The notes under the pieces are model-generated. The model was not told the DNA's origin. It saw nothing but the letters and a program-made list of their open reading frames with translations, and did not search any database. From positions 2,268,950 to 2,332,949 of the forward strand of contig NZ_BAAAUN010000001.1 of assembly GCF_039533965.1 (NCBI RefSeq): 64,000 nt of DNA, given 5' to 3'. Shown in pieces: positions 43,636-51,727 of the stretch. The DNA is from Microbacterium luteolum (GTDB lineage: Bacteria; Actinomycetota; Actinomycetes; Actinomycetales; Microbacteriaceae). The translations under genes and the position numbers were made by a program. The first letter of the stretch is position 1; each line of letters begins with the position of its first letter.

Positions 43636-44529
43636 TCAGCCCTTGACGGCGCCGTCGCTGAGTCCCGCGACGAGATACTTCTGGGCGATGAACGCGATCA
43701 CGAACACGGGGATCGTAAGCAGCATCGACGCGGCTCCCGCCTGTTGCAGCATCGGCAGGGTCTGCCCGAGCTGCGTGGCGATGAACACCGGCACCGTCTT
43801 CGACGAGGTGTCGGTGAGCACGAGGGCGGTGAGGTACTCCTGGAACGCGAACAGGAACACGAAGATGCCGGCGGTGAGGATGCCGGGGCCCATCAGCGGG
43901 ATCATGACACGGCGCAGCATTCCGATCCTCGTGCAGCCGTCGATCATGGCCGCCTCGTCGAGCTCCTTGGGGATCTCGGCGAAGAAGTTGCGCAGCAGCC
44001 AGATCGTGAACGGCTGGTTGATCGCGACCAGAGCGATCGCGAGCGCGAACGTGGTGTCGTAGATGCCCAGCGCGCGGCTGATGTCGTACATCGGCAGCAC
44101 GACCGCGAACCGCGGCAGCGCACGGAAGATCAGCGCGAGCACCAGCAGGATGGCCGAGACGTAGCTCGGGAACCGCGACAGCGCATAGGCCGCCGGGATG
44201 CCGATGACCAGCGCGATCACGGTCGACACGATGGCGACGACCACGGTGTTCACGAGGTAGTCCGCGAAGTAGGTCGTCTGCCACAGGTCGACGAACGCCT
44301 GCAACGTCGGCTGGTAGTCCCAGAGCACCGGCGGGTTGGAGAAGGCGACGTCGGTGGGCTTGGTCACCGACAGCGTCATCCAGATGAACGGGCTCAGCAC
44401 GACCACGCAGAGGATGCCGAGCAGCAGACCGGTGATGTACGGCGGGCGGTTCTGACCGCGACGCTTGCGCTTCGGTGCGCCCTTCGTGACGATGGCCCTC
44501 GTCGAGAGCTCTGCGGAGGTGAGACTCAT
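43636..44529 (-). CDS. Carbohydrate-type ABC permease (MalG-like)
   Basis: This 297-residue permease has six membrane segments and the EAA loop ELDEAAMIDGCTRIGMLRRV, which contacts the ATPase. The N-terminal tail is basic (KGAPKRKRRGQNR). It overlaps the first permease gene by four bases. No ATPase gene is in the cluster, so a shared MsiK-type ATPase elsewhere probably powers it. Confidence 0.9.
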   Translation of the reverse strand: MSLTSAELSTRAIVTKGAPKRKRRGQNRPPYITGLLLGILCVVVLSPFIWMTLSVTKPTDVAFSNPPVLWDYQPTLQAFVDLWQTTYFADYLVNTVVVAIVSTVIALVIGIPAAYALSRFPSYVSAILLVLALIFRALPRFAVVLPMYDISRALGIYDTTFALAIALVAINQPFTIWLLRNFFAEIPKELDEAAMIDGCTRIGMLRRVMIPLMGPGILTAGIFVFLFAFQEYLTALVLTDTSSKTVPVFIATQLGQTLPMLQQAGAASMLLTIPVFVIAFIAQKYLVAGLSDGAVKG

Positions 44530-45398
44530 CGTTCGGCCTTCGCTTCCTTGAAGATGCCCCGGATGAACGGGATCAGCATGATGAGGATCAGGAGGATGGT
44601 GAGCACGTTGATCGCACTGCCGAGACCGAGGTTCTCGGCCCCGTCGGCGAACGCCACCGAGTAGACGTAGAGCATGATCGACTCGTTCCCGATGTTCTGC
44701 GCCTGCGGCGACAGCGGGATCAGGTTGTCGAACATGCGCAGCACGTCCATGATCGTGATCAGCGTCACGAAGCCGAGCACGCCCCGGATGGTCGGGATGA
44801 TCACGTTGATGTGCGTCTGGAAGCCGTTGGCGCCGTCGATCTTCGCGGCCTCCTTCAGCTCGTTGGGCACGCCCTGGAGGCCCGCGAGGATGATGAGCAT
44901 CGCGAACGGCAGCATGTGCCACACCGTGTTCGCGATGACGAGGATCGCGTTCGGGACCTGGTCTGTGAACCAGAGCACCTGCGAGCCGCCGAAGAAGCCG
45001 ATCAGCCGGTTCACGACCCCGCCGAAGTTGTCGTCGAAGAGCCACGAGAACGCGACGGCGCCGACGAGGTTCGGCAGCACGTACGAGACGAGCATGATGC
45101 CGAGGACCAGCGGGCGGGATGTGGTGATGCGGTTGATGCCGGTGGCGATGATGTACCCGAACACCAGCAGGATGGCGGTGGTGACGACCGTGACGGCCAC
45201 CGTGAAGAGCACCGCCTTGTGGAACCGGGGATCGGTCAGGGCGTCGGTGAAGTTCTCCAACCCGACGAACGTGCCCGGTGTGCCGTAGCGGACCTGTTCG
45301 AAGCTCCACTGCACCGTGCGCACCAGGGGGAGCACGAGGAGTGCACCCATCACCAGCAGGCTCGGAGCGAAGAGCAGCCAGAATTCGCGTGCCTTCAT
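44526..45398 (-). CDS. Carbohydrate-type ABC permease (MalF-like)
   Basis: This 290-residue permease has six membrane segments and the EAA loop ELKEAAKIDGANGFQTHINV. It starts KAREFWLLFAPSLLVMGAL. It lies between the binding protein and the second permease, separated from the former by a strong hairpin. Together they make a heterodimeric channel for the imported sugar or sugar acid. Confidence 0.9.
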   Translation of the reverse strand: MKAREFWLLFAPSLLVMGALLVLPLVRTVQWSFEQVRYGTPGTFVGLENFTDALTDPRFHKAVLFTVAVTVVTTAILLVFGYIIATGINRITTSRPLVLGIMLVSYVLPNLVGAVAFSWLFDDNFGGVVNRLIGFFGGSQVLWFTDQVPNAILVIANTVWHMLPFAMLIILAGLQGVPNELKEAAKIDGANGFQTHINVIIPTIRGVLGFVTLITIMDVLRMFDNLIPLSPQAQNIGNESIMLYVYSVAFADGAENLGLGSAINVLTILLILIMLIPFIRGIFKEAKAER

Positions 45399-45417
45399 GT
45401 GCGTCCTCCCTTGGACG

Positions 45418-45451
45418 GACTGTGGCCTGAACTCGCGCTCAGGCCACAGTC
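45418..45451. promoter_or_regulatory. Intercistronic hairpin between binding protein and permease
   Basis: GACTGTGGCCTGA at 45418-45430 and TCAGGCCACAGTC at 45439-45451 form a perfect 13-base-pair stem with an eight-base loop. It probably attenuates read-through or protects the binding-protein mRNA, giving excess binding protein. Confidence 0.7.
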
Positions 45452-45469
45452 ATGGACGTCGGTCCGTGG

Positions 45470-46777
45470 TCAGCCGGCGACCTTCTCGCCGGCGGCCTGC
45501 ATCTGGGCGAGTCCGTCGTCGACGGACACCTGGCCGTTGAGGATCGAGACCAGGATCGGACGGATCTCGTTCGTGATGTCGGCGATGACCGGCGACACGA
45601 TGGGCGGCATCGCACTCGCGATCGAGTCGTTGGCCGCAGCACCGTAGGGAGAGTTCTTCTCCGTCACCATTCCCTCGCGGGCCGGGTAGGCCGCGGGGAC
45701 GGATGCCTTGGAGGCGTCTTCGCTCACCGCGGACGCCATCATGTTGAACAGCATGTCATGGTCGAGCTTCGTGTTGAACGGGATGGACCAGCCGTCGATC
45801 GAGAGGCGGTTGTACGAGTACTGCGCGTCGTCGGTGACCTTCGGCGCACCCGCGAAGCCGAACGAGTCGGACAGTTTGGAGTTGGCCGGAAGCGTCAGGT
45901 CGAACATGCGGCCGGAGAACATGATCGACATGGCCGCCGTCCCGTTGAACATCTGCTGCTGCACCTTGGGCTGGTCGAAGGTCGTCACCTGCGGGTCCAT
46001 GTAGGGCTTCAGCGAGAGCATCGCCTCGACAGCCTGCTTGGCCTCGGGAGTGTCGAGCGTGACCTCGCCGTCCTTGCTGACAAAGTCGGCGCCGAGAGAG
46101 TTCATCGCGCCCTCGAAGCCGGTGGTGACGTCGGCGGTCGCGAGCCAGGGCAGCGCGATCGGGTAGTCCATGAGCCCGGCGCCCTTGATGGCCTCGGCGG
46201 CGTCGATCATCTCGTCGAAGGTGGTGGGGACCTCGAGGCCGAGGTCCTCGAAGACGTCAGTGCGGTACGCCATCACAAACATCTGCGCCTGCATCGGGAT
46301 CGCGTAGATCTCGCCGTCGTACGACATGCCCTCGACCATGGACTTGCTGATCTCGTCGAGACCGTAATCGCCGGCGTACTTGTCCCAGAGGTCGTTCAGC
46401 GGAACGAGCTTCTCCTCCTCGCCGAAGCCCGGGATGACGAAGCCGTACGTCTCGATGATGTCGTAGGTGCCGGTGTCGCCCGCGAGGGTGGCCGTGGTCT
46501 TGGTGACCTGTCCGCCGAAGTCGATCGGGTCGTGCTTGAGCGTGACGTCCTTGGTCGTGCAGCTCGACACCATCGTGTCGGTGAAGGGGTCGATCGCCGA
46601 GGAGTTGTAGGCGAGGACGTTGACCGTCGTCTTGCCTTCGGGTGCCTTGTAGTCACATGACACTGTCGTCGAGTTTTCGTTGTCGGTGCGGGAGCCCGCG
46701 CCGCAGCTGGTGAGGGCGACGATGCCCACGGCTGCGAGTGCGAGAACCGGCAATGCCCGATGCTTGTTGAGTCCCAT
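45470..46777 (-). CDS. ABC transporter substrate-binding lipoprotein
   Basis: This 435-residue lipoprotein has a lipobox LTSC at 22-25 and a family-1 binding-protein body (TVNVLAYNSSAIDPF). It is the first gene of the importer operon and has two LacI-type operators upstream (46787-46800 and 46842-46855). Induction is therefore expected together with the hisD-SDR-aldolase and SnoaL-bicupin operons. Confidence 0.9.
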   Translation of the reverse strand: MGLNKHRALPVLALAAVGIVALTSCGAGSRTDNENSTTVSCDYKAPEGKTTVNVLAYNSSAIDPFTDTMVSSCTTKDVTLKHDPIDFGGQVTKTTATLAGDTGTYDIIETYGFVIPGFGEEEKLVPLNDLWDKYAGDYGLDEISKSMVEGMSYDGEIYAIPMQAQMFVMAYRTDVFEDLGLEVPTTFDEMIDAAEAIKGAGLMDYPIALPWLATADVTTGFEGAMNSLGADFVSKDGEVTLDTPEAKQAVEAMLSLKPYMDPQVTTFDQPKVQQQMFNGTAAMSIMFSGRMFDLTLPANSKLSDSFGFAGAPKVTDDAQYSYNRLSIDGWSIPFNTKLDHDMLFNMMASAVSEDASKASVPAAYPAREGMVTEKNSPYGAAANDSIASAMPPIVSPVIADITNEIRPILVSILNGQVSVDDGLAQMQAAGEKVAG

Positions 46778-46786
46778 ATGGGTGAT

Positions 46787-46800
46787 GGTATACGTATGCA
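46787..46800. promoter_or_regulatory. LacI operator, copy 3
   Basis: GGTATACGTATGCA matches the consensus at 12 of 14 positions, ten bases upstream of the binding-protein start codon. Confidence 0.65.
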
Positions 46801-46841
46801 GTCAACTTAGGGAAGCCTATTTTTTAGGAATGTATTCCCAC

Positions 46842-46855
46842 TGAATACGTATACG
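46842..46855. promoter_or_regulatory. LacI operator, copy 4
   Basis: TGAATACGTATACG matches the consensus at 11 of 14 positions and lies 42 bases upstream of copy 3, a spacing that would allow paired binding. Confidence 0.55.
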
Positions 46856-46894
46856 TAACGATTCCCCGTCCGCCCTTGCGGAAGGCGGTGGCAC

Positions 46895-46915
46895 GGCGGG
46901 CGGAGAACGCCCGCC
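46895..46915. terminator. Terminator of the MFS gene
   Basis: GGCGGGCG and CGCCCGCC form a perfect stem around GAGAA, six bases after the MFS stop codon on the minus strand. Confidence 0.65.
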
Positions 46916-46920
46916 AGCGC

Positions 46921-48159
46921 TCAGTCGGAGCGTGGGCGCCGCTTCTCGAGCGCACCGCAGAGCAGGACGGCTACGAGCCCGGCCACAGGGGCGATGAGGA
47001 GCCCCGCGCGCAGGCTCTCGTTGTCGGCGATGAAGCCGACGAACGGCGGCGACAGCAGGAATCCGACGCGCAGGAGCCACGACAGCACGGTGAGCCCGAC
47101 ACCCTGTGGCAGCCCCGGCAGCTCGTCGGCGGCGTGCATGGCCGCGGGGATCAGCGTCGCGATGCCGAAGCCGAGGGCGGCGAATCCGAGGATCGTCCCC
47201 GGCACGCTGGGGAAGGCGAGCGCGAGCCCCATGCCCACCGCGGCGATCAGCCCACCGGCACCGGCGACGAGGCGCTGGCCGAACCGGTCGGTCAACCCGT
47301 CCCCGAGGATGCGGCCGATGAACTGGGCGAGCATGAGCGCGATGAAGCCGAGCGGAGCGATCGCGGCGGCCGCGTCGAGCGAGTCCCCGAGGTATAGCGT
47401 CGCCCAGGAGTTGCCGGCATCCTCACCCACCGCCCCGGCCATCGCGATGAGGGTGAGGGCCGCGAGCACGAGGATGGTGCGCAGCTCCGGTCCGCGCCGC
47501 GCGGCCTGGCGGATCTCAGCACCCGCCGCGACAGCATCCTCCTCGGCCTCGTCGTCGCGCCCCGGTAGGCAGAAGCGCAGCGCACCGACGGCGACGGCGG
47601 CGAACACCGTGGTGGAGATCGCGAGATGGATGCCGACGGGCAGCCCGGTCGCGATCGCGACCGCGGCCATCGCACCGCCGAGCACGGCGCCGATCGACCA
47701 GATCGCGTGGAAGGAGTTGATAACCGAGCGGCCGTAGCGCCGCTGCACGCGCAGGCCGTGGGCGTTCTGCGCGACGTCGGTGATCGCATCGCAGGCGCCG
47801 GTCAGGAAGAGGGCTCCCGCGAACAGGAGGGCTGTCGGCGAGAGCCCGGCGAGCAGGTAGCCGATGCTCGTCAGCGCGGTGCCGAACACGGCGAGGCGCG
47901 CGGAGCCGAAGCGACGGATCAGCACGGCGGCGGCGAGGCCCGCGACGATCGCCCCGGCGGGGAGCGCAGCGATCGACAGCCCGTAGGCGGTGTTGTCGAG
48001 GCCGAGCGCCGCCTTGATCTCGGGGTAGCGCGGGAGGATGTTGGCGAACAGCGCGCCGTTCGTCAGGAACAGGGCGGAGACGGCGATGCGCGCGCGCCGG
48101 GCCGCGGCATCCGGGCCGGGTCGCGCGGCCGTGACCGTCTCGTCGTTCGGCTCGTCCAT
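46921..48159 (-). CDS. MFS transporter
   Basis: The protein has about 412 residues and twelve predicted membrane segments. Its opening FLTNGALFANILPRYPEIKA and a late PQGVGLTVLSWLLRVGFL fit the FucP/YbjJ-like MFS branch. It stands alone next to an ArsR/SRPBCC pair on the same strand. ATG 48159 has GGAAAG about nine bases upstream; ATG 48168 is too close to it. Confidence 0.85.
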   Translation of the reverse strand: MDEPNDETVTAARPGPDAAARRARIAVSALFLTNGALFANILPRYPEIKAALGLDNTAYGLSIAALPAGAIVAGLAAAVLIRRFGSARLAVFGTALTSIGYLLAGLSPTALLFAGALFLTGACDAITDVAQNAHGLRVQRRYGRSVINSFHAIWSIGAVLGGAMAAVAIATGLPVGIHLAISTTVFAAVAVGALRFCLPGRDDEAEEDAVAAGAEIRQAARRGPELRTILVLAALTLIAMAGAVGEDAGNSWATLYLGDSLDAAAAIAPLGFIALMLAQFIGRILGDGLTDRFGQRLVAGAGGLIAAVGMGLALAFPSVPGTILGFAALGFGIATLIPAAMHAADELPGLPQGVGLTVLSWLLRVGFLLSPPFVGFIADNESLRAGLLIAPVAGLVAVLLCGALEKRRPRSD

Positions 48160-48214
48160 CGCGCCCATCTTTCCATGAGCGCTCCGCTCACCCCGACCTC
48201 GCAGACGTCGGCGG

Positions 48215-48532
48215 TCAGAGGCCTTCGGCGATCTCCTTGATCGCGGCGAGGCGACGGTCCCACTCGCGCCCGATCGCGTCCAGCTTCGCCGCGGTGGCGG
48301 CGAGCTCGGTGCCGATCACGCGGTACCGCAGTTCGCGACCGACCGGTACTGGCTCGACCAGCCCGACCTCCTGGAGCACCGCGAGGTGCTTGGCGATGGC
48401 CTGACGGCTGACCGGCAGACGCCCGGCGAGAGCGGATGCCGAAGCGTCGCCCTCGCCGAGAGCCGTCAGGATGCTCCACCGCGTCTCGTCGGCGAGCGCC
48501 GAGAACATCGGGATCAGCGTTCCGGTGGTCAT
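48215..48532 (-). CDS. ArsR-family transcriptional regulator
   Basis: This 105-residue winged-helix protein has ALADETRWSILTALGEG and the recognition helix in LPVSRQAIAKHLAVLQEVGL, with no metal-binding cysteines. It overlaps the SRPBCC gene by four bases (ATGA). The order here is SRPBCC first, regulator second, opposite to the pair at 10.4-11.8 kb. A TGCAAC/GTTGCA palindrome upstream of the SRPBCC gene is the likely operator. Confidence 0.9.
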   Translation of the reverse strand: MTTGTLIPMFSALADETRWSILTALGEGDASASALAGRLPVSRQAIAKHLAVLQEVGLVEPVPVGRELRYRVIGTELAATAAKLDAIGREWDRRLAAIKEIAEGL

Positions 48533-49026
48533 GCGTCGCTCTCGGCTGCTTCGGATTCCACCAGCGCGACCATCTTGTCGAGTTCCAGGTCCCAGCCGGT
48601 GCGGTGGCTCTCGAGGTTCTCCAGGGGCGCGGAGGTGCGCTCGAAGCCGCTCTCGACCACGGTGAGCTGCGTGCCGCCGTCGATCTCGTCGAGCGTGAAG
48701 GTGAAGACGGTCGAGGTGCTCTCGTCGACCGCATCCGGGAGCTCGCCGAGCGCGTCGTCGTTGTTCCAGCGGTAGCTGATGAGGTGCGGCTCGTCGCGAG
48801 CCTCGATCCGGAGGGGGATGACGTCGTAGTCGGGGAACGTCATCGTGCCGGTCGCTCCGACCCCTGTGCCGTCGAGCACCGTGCGCCCGAACCAGCGCGA
48901 GATGTGCTCCGGCTCGGCGACCGCGCGCCAGACCTTGTCGATGGATGCCGCGATGCGGATCGTGCGCCGGACCGAGAAGGTGTCCTCGTCGATCACGGAA
49001 CCAGTGTTCTCCGTCATGTTCACCAT
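48529..49026 (-). CDS. SRPBCC (AHSA1-type) protein
   Basis: This 165-residue single START-like domain protein has VRRTIRIAASIDKVWRAVAE followed by PEHISRWFG. The paired ArsR gene overlaps its 3' end. ATG 49026 follows GAAAGGAC. The role is probably binding of a hydrophobic ligand. Confidence 0.88.
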   Translation of the reverse strand: MVNMTENTGSVIDEDTFSVRRTIRIAASIDKVWRAVAEPEHISRWFGRTVLDGTGVGATGTMTFPDYDVIPLRIEARDEPHLISYRWNNDDALGELPDAVDESTSTVFTFTLDEIDGGTQLTVVESGFERTSAPLENLESHRTGWDLELDKMVALVESEAAESDA

Positions 49027-49101
49027 GATGCGTCCTTTCTTCGCGGAGCGGCCGGATCGCCACTCACCTGCAATTACAGAGTTGCACATTATCTCGGATG
49101 C

Positions 49102-49119
49102 TGCAACCCCTGAGTTGCA
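49102..49119. promoter_or_regulatory. Candidate ArsR operator
   Basis: TGCAACCCCTGAGTTGCA is an inverted repeat of TGCAAC and GTTGCA with a six-base spacer. A further GAGTTGCA lies at 49079-49086, giving two related sites before the SRPBCC-ArsR operon. Confidence 0.6.
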
Positions 49120-49200
49120 TTTACTGCAGCTCCCATACATGCCCGCCCTCCCGTGCGCCACCCGCTTCACCGCGTCATCCCTCCGGCATACGCTCGACCC

Positions 49201-50760
49201 ATGACCGAGCTCACCCAGCCCACCGGACGCGAAGAAGCACTGCGCGCCGTCCCCCGCGAAGACGGCACGGCGCCCCGTGCCCTGGTACTCGGGGCGACCG
49301 GCTACATCGGCGGCCGCCTCACCCCGCGCCTGCTCAACGCCGGCTACCGGGTGCGCGTGCTGGCCCGCGACGCCGTGCGCGCGGCATCCTTCCCCTGGGG
49401 TCCCGACTGCGAGATCGTCGAGGGATCGGCCGACGATGCGGATGCCGTGGCCGAGGCCATGACCGACGTCGACGTCGTCTACTACCTGATCCACTCGATG
49501 ACCGCGGGCAAGGGGTTCGAGGAGAGCGACCATCGCGCCGCGACGACGGTGGCGGAGGCCGCGGCCTCTGCCGACGTGCACCGACTCGTGTACCTCGGCG
49601 GCCTGCACCCCGACGACGTGAAGCTGTCGCCGCATCTGCGCTCGCGCGTGGAGGTCGGCGAGACGTTCCTGCACTCCGGAGTGCCGACGCTCGTCCTCCA
49701 GGCCGGCGTCGTCATCGGATCGGGCTCGGCGTCGTTCGAGATGATCCGTCACCTGACCGATGTGCTGCCCTACATGCCCGCGCCGAAGTGGGTGCGCAAC
49801 CGCATCCAGCCGATCGCCGTGCGCGACGTGCTGCACTATCTGCTCGGGGCGGCCCGGGTCGACGAGAGCGTGAACCGTGCGGTCGACATCGGCGGACCCG
49901 ACGTGCTGCGGTACGGGCAGATGATGAACGGCTACGCGGTCGAGGCCGGTCTCCCGCAGCGGGCGATCGCCTCGCTGCCGGTGCTGACCCCCTGGCTCGC
50001 GTCGCACTGGGTGAACCTCGTGACGCCCGTGCCGCGATCGATCGCGCGACCGCTCGTGGCCTCGCTGCAGAACGAGTGCGTCGTCAAGGATCGCTCGGTC
50101 GACGAGCTCATCCCGCCGCCCGCCGACGGGCTCACGCCGTACCGCCGAGCGGTCGCCCTCGCGCTCGGACGCCTCGGCGCCGACACGATCGAGACCAGCT
50201 GGCAGGATGCCGAGGTCTCGGGCGCTCCGAGCGATCCGCTGCCGAGCGACCCCGACTGGGCGGGACGGACGGTCTTCACCGATGCCCGATCGCTCGAGAC
50301 GAGGGCATCCGTCGACGACCTGTGGCGCGTGATCATCGGGATCGGCGGAGAGAACGGCTGGTACTCGTCACCGTTCCTCTGGGCGGTGCGCGGCGTGATG
50401 GATCGGCTGGTCGGCGGCGTGGGTCTGCGCCGCGGTCGACGCAGCCGCACGGCGGCGCGCATCGGCGACGCGATCGACTTCTGGCGCGTCGAGGCGGTGT
50501 CGCAGCCGCATTCAGGGGAAGAGGATGCCGGGCTGCTGCGCCTGCGCGCCGAGATGAAGGTGCCGGGCGAAGCTTGGCTCGAGCTGCGGGCGATCGCCGA
50601 CGGCGGGGGCGCCCGTTACGAGCAGCGCGCGGTGTTCTTCCCGCGCGGCCTGGGCGGACGGCTGTACTGGTTGGCGGTGCTGCCCTTCCACGGCTTCATC
50701 TTCGCGGGCATGGCGGCACGCATCACGGCCGCGGCCGAGGGGCTCCCGCCCCAGACGTGA
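49201..50760 (+). CDS. NAD(P)-binding SDR fused to DUF2867
   Basis: This 519-residue protein begins with an extended-SDR/NmrA-like Rossmann domain (LVLGATGYIGGRL at 28-40) with YYLIHSM in place of the usual catalytic stretch. The C-terminal 200 residues (ENGWYSSPFLWAVRG to the end) are a DUF2867 domain. Fusions like this are common in actinobacteria and are of unknown function. ATG 49201 begins the recognisable protein. The last 38 bases overlap the convergent HepT gene. Confidence 0.85.
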   Translation: MTELTQPTGREEALRAVPREDGTAPRALVLGATGYIGGRLTPRLLNAGYRVRVLARDAVRAASFPWGPDCEIVEGSADDADAVAEAMTDVDVVYYLIHSMTAGKGFEESDHRAATTVAEAAASADVHRLVYLGGLHPDDVKLSPHLRSRVEVGETFLHSGVPTLVLQAGVVIGSGSASFEMIRHLTDVLPYMPAPKWVRNRIQPIAVRDVLHYLLGAARVDESVNRAVDIGGPDVLRYGQMMNGYAVEAGLPQRAIASLPVLTPWLASHWVNLVTPVPRSIARPLVASLQNECVVKDRSVDELIPPPADGLTPYRRAVALALGRLGADTIETSWQDAEVSGAPSDPLPSDPDWAGRTVFTDARSLETRASVDDLWRVIIGIGGENGWYSSPFLWAVRGVMDRLVGGVGLRRGRRSRTAARIGDAIDFWRVEAVSQPHSGEEDAGLLRLRAEMKVPGEAWLELRAIADGGGARYEQRAVFFPRGLGGRLYWLAVLPFHGFIFAGMAARITAAAEGLPPQT

Positions 50761-51088
50761 TCGCCGCCTGCACGTGAGCCTCGAGTGCGGGAAAGGCCGT
50801 GGTCACCGTGCGCCAGAGCAGATCCCTGTCGATGCGGTCGTAGTGATGGACGACGAAGTCGCGGTTGCGCGCTGCCTGACGCCAGACGGGATCGGAGAAG
50901 CGCGCCTCATCGGCGTGCACGAGCCGCTTCGAGAGATCACCGATGCGATTCGAGAGCGCTTCGAATGCCAGCGGCAGCGCAGGGTCGACGTCGAAGGCCT
51001 CTCGACCGCGCTCAGCGAGGTCCGCGGCTCGAGCGAGGGCGTCTCGAAGATCGGCGAGCCATCGATCCACACGATCGGCGGAATTCAC
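50723..51088 (-). CDS. HepT-like ribonuclease toxin
   Basis: This 121-residue protein of the HepT (DUF86) family has the RNase signature R74-x6-H81 with Y83 (RNRDFVVHHYD). HepT proteins are inactivated by AMPylation of the tyrosine by their MNT partners. It overlaps the antitoxin gene by four bases and the convergent SDR-DUF2867 gene by 38 bases. Confidence 0.85.
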   Translation of the reverse strand: MNSADRVDRWLADLRDALARAADLAERGREAFDVDPALPLAFEALSNRIGDLSKRLVHADEARFSDPVWRQAARNRDFVVHHYDRIDRDLLWRTVTTAFPALEAHVQAAITSGAGAPRPRP

Positions 51089-51540
51089 AACCGCACGGCT
51101 TCACGCAGGATCATCGCATCATGCTCAGGATTCAGCGCCGCCGCGCTCACGACGGACACCGGAACTCCGAGCAGAGCCTCCATGTCGATCTCGAACTGGG
51201 CGACATCGAAAAGTGTCGCGTCGGCATGCGGCGTGACCAGCAGATCCACGTCGCTGAGCTCGGTCTGGTCTCCGCGGGCGATGGATCCGTAGACCTGCAC
51301 ATCGCCCAGATGGGAGAGCGCGGCCAGGCGTTCGATGAGCGCGCGCTGTGCACGCAGCCGATCCAGACCGATCTTCGCCGGACCCGCCTCCGTCAACGCG
51401 AGAAAGCGGTCGTACGGGAGGAGCACCGCTTGCGGCCGACGGTGAGACCCGATGATCACCGGCTCGTCGGATCCGTCGCGAAACGATCCGATGATGCGCG
51501 AGAGGCCCGCCCGCGCATCCGAGACCGAGGTCACCTGCAT
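51085..51540 (-). CDS. Phd-MNT fusion antitoxin
   Basis: This 151-residue protein joins two antitoxin types. Residues 1-50 read like a Phd/YefM DNA-binding domain (SVSDARAGLSRIIGSF, PQAVLLPYDRF), and 60-151 like an MNT nucleotidyltransferase with GS at 85-86 and D97/D99 (GSIARGDQTELSDVDLLV). The usual third Asp of the site appears replaced in VPVSVV. The Phd part probably represses the operon; the MNT part probably AMPylates HepT. ATG 51540 follows AAGGAG. Confidence 0.85.
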   Translation of the reverse strand: MQVTSVSDARAGLSRIIGSFRDGSDEPVIIGSHRRPQAVLLPYDRFLALTEAGPAKIGLDRLRAQRALIERLAALSHLGDVQVYGSIARGDQTELSDVDLLVTPHADATLFDVAQFEIDMEALLGVPVSVVSAAALNPEHDAMILREAVRL

Positions 51541-51555
51541 CACGACTCCTTCACC

Positions 51556-51579
51556 TTCTGTACAGAAGATTGTACAGAA
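51556..51579. promoter_or_regulatory. Tandem operators of the toxin-antitoxin operon
   Basis: TTCTGTACAGAA at 51556-51567 is a perfect palindrome, and the half TGTACAGAA recurs at 51571-51579, twelve bases on. The pair lies 16 bases upstream of the antitoxin start and fits Phd autoregulation. Confidence 0.7.
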
Positions 51580-51625
51580 TGAGCATCCGAATGCGGAGGA
51601 TGCGGCGTTGCGACGGCGGGCGAGC

Positions 51626-51705
51626 GCGCGGAATCAGGCGGACGCGCGGAATCAGGCCGTTGCGACGAGAAACTGCCTGAATCCGCGTGATCGCCTGATG
51701 CGGCG
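51626..51705. repeat. 80-bp palindromic repeat, family A copy 2
   Basis: Direct copies of GCGCGGAATCAGGC at 51626-51639 and 51644-51657 are followed by CCTGAATCCGCGT and CCTGATGCGGCG. The internal order and total length equal those of the copy at 8063-8142. Confidence 0.75.
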
Positions 51706-51727
51706 CGACCCTCCCGCGGGTCGAGCC

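Noticed and set aside
1145..51567. Shared regulator for TTCTGTATACAGAA and TTCTGTACAGAA sites
   Set aside because: The half-site spacing differs by two bases and the contexts (sugar importer, toxin-antitoxin) are unrelated.
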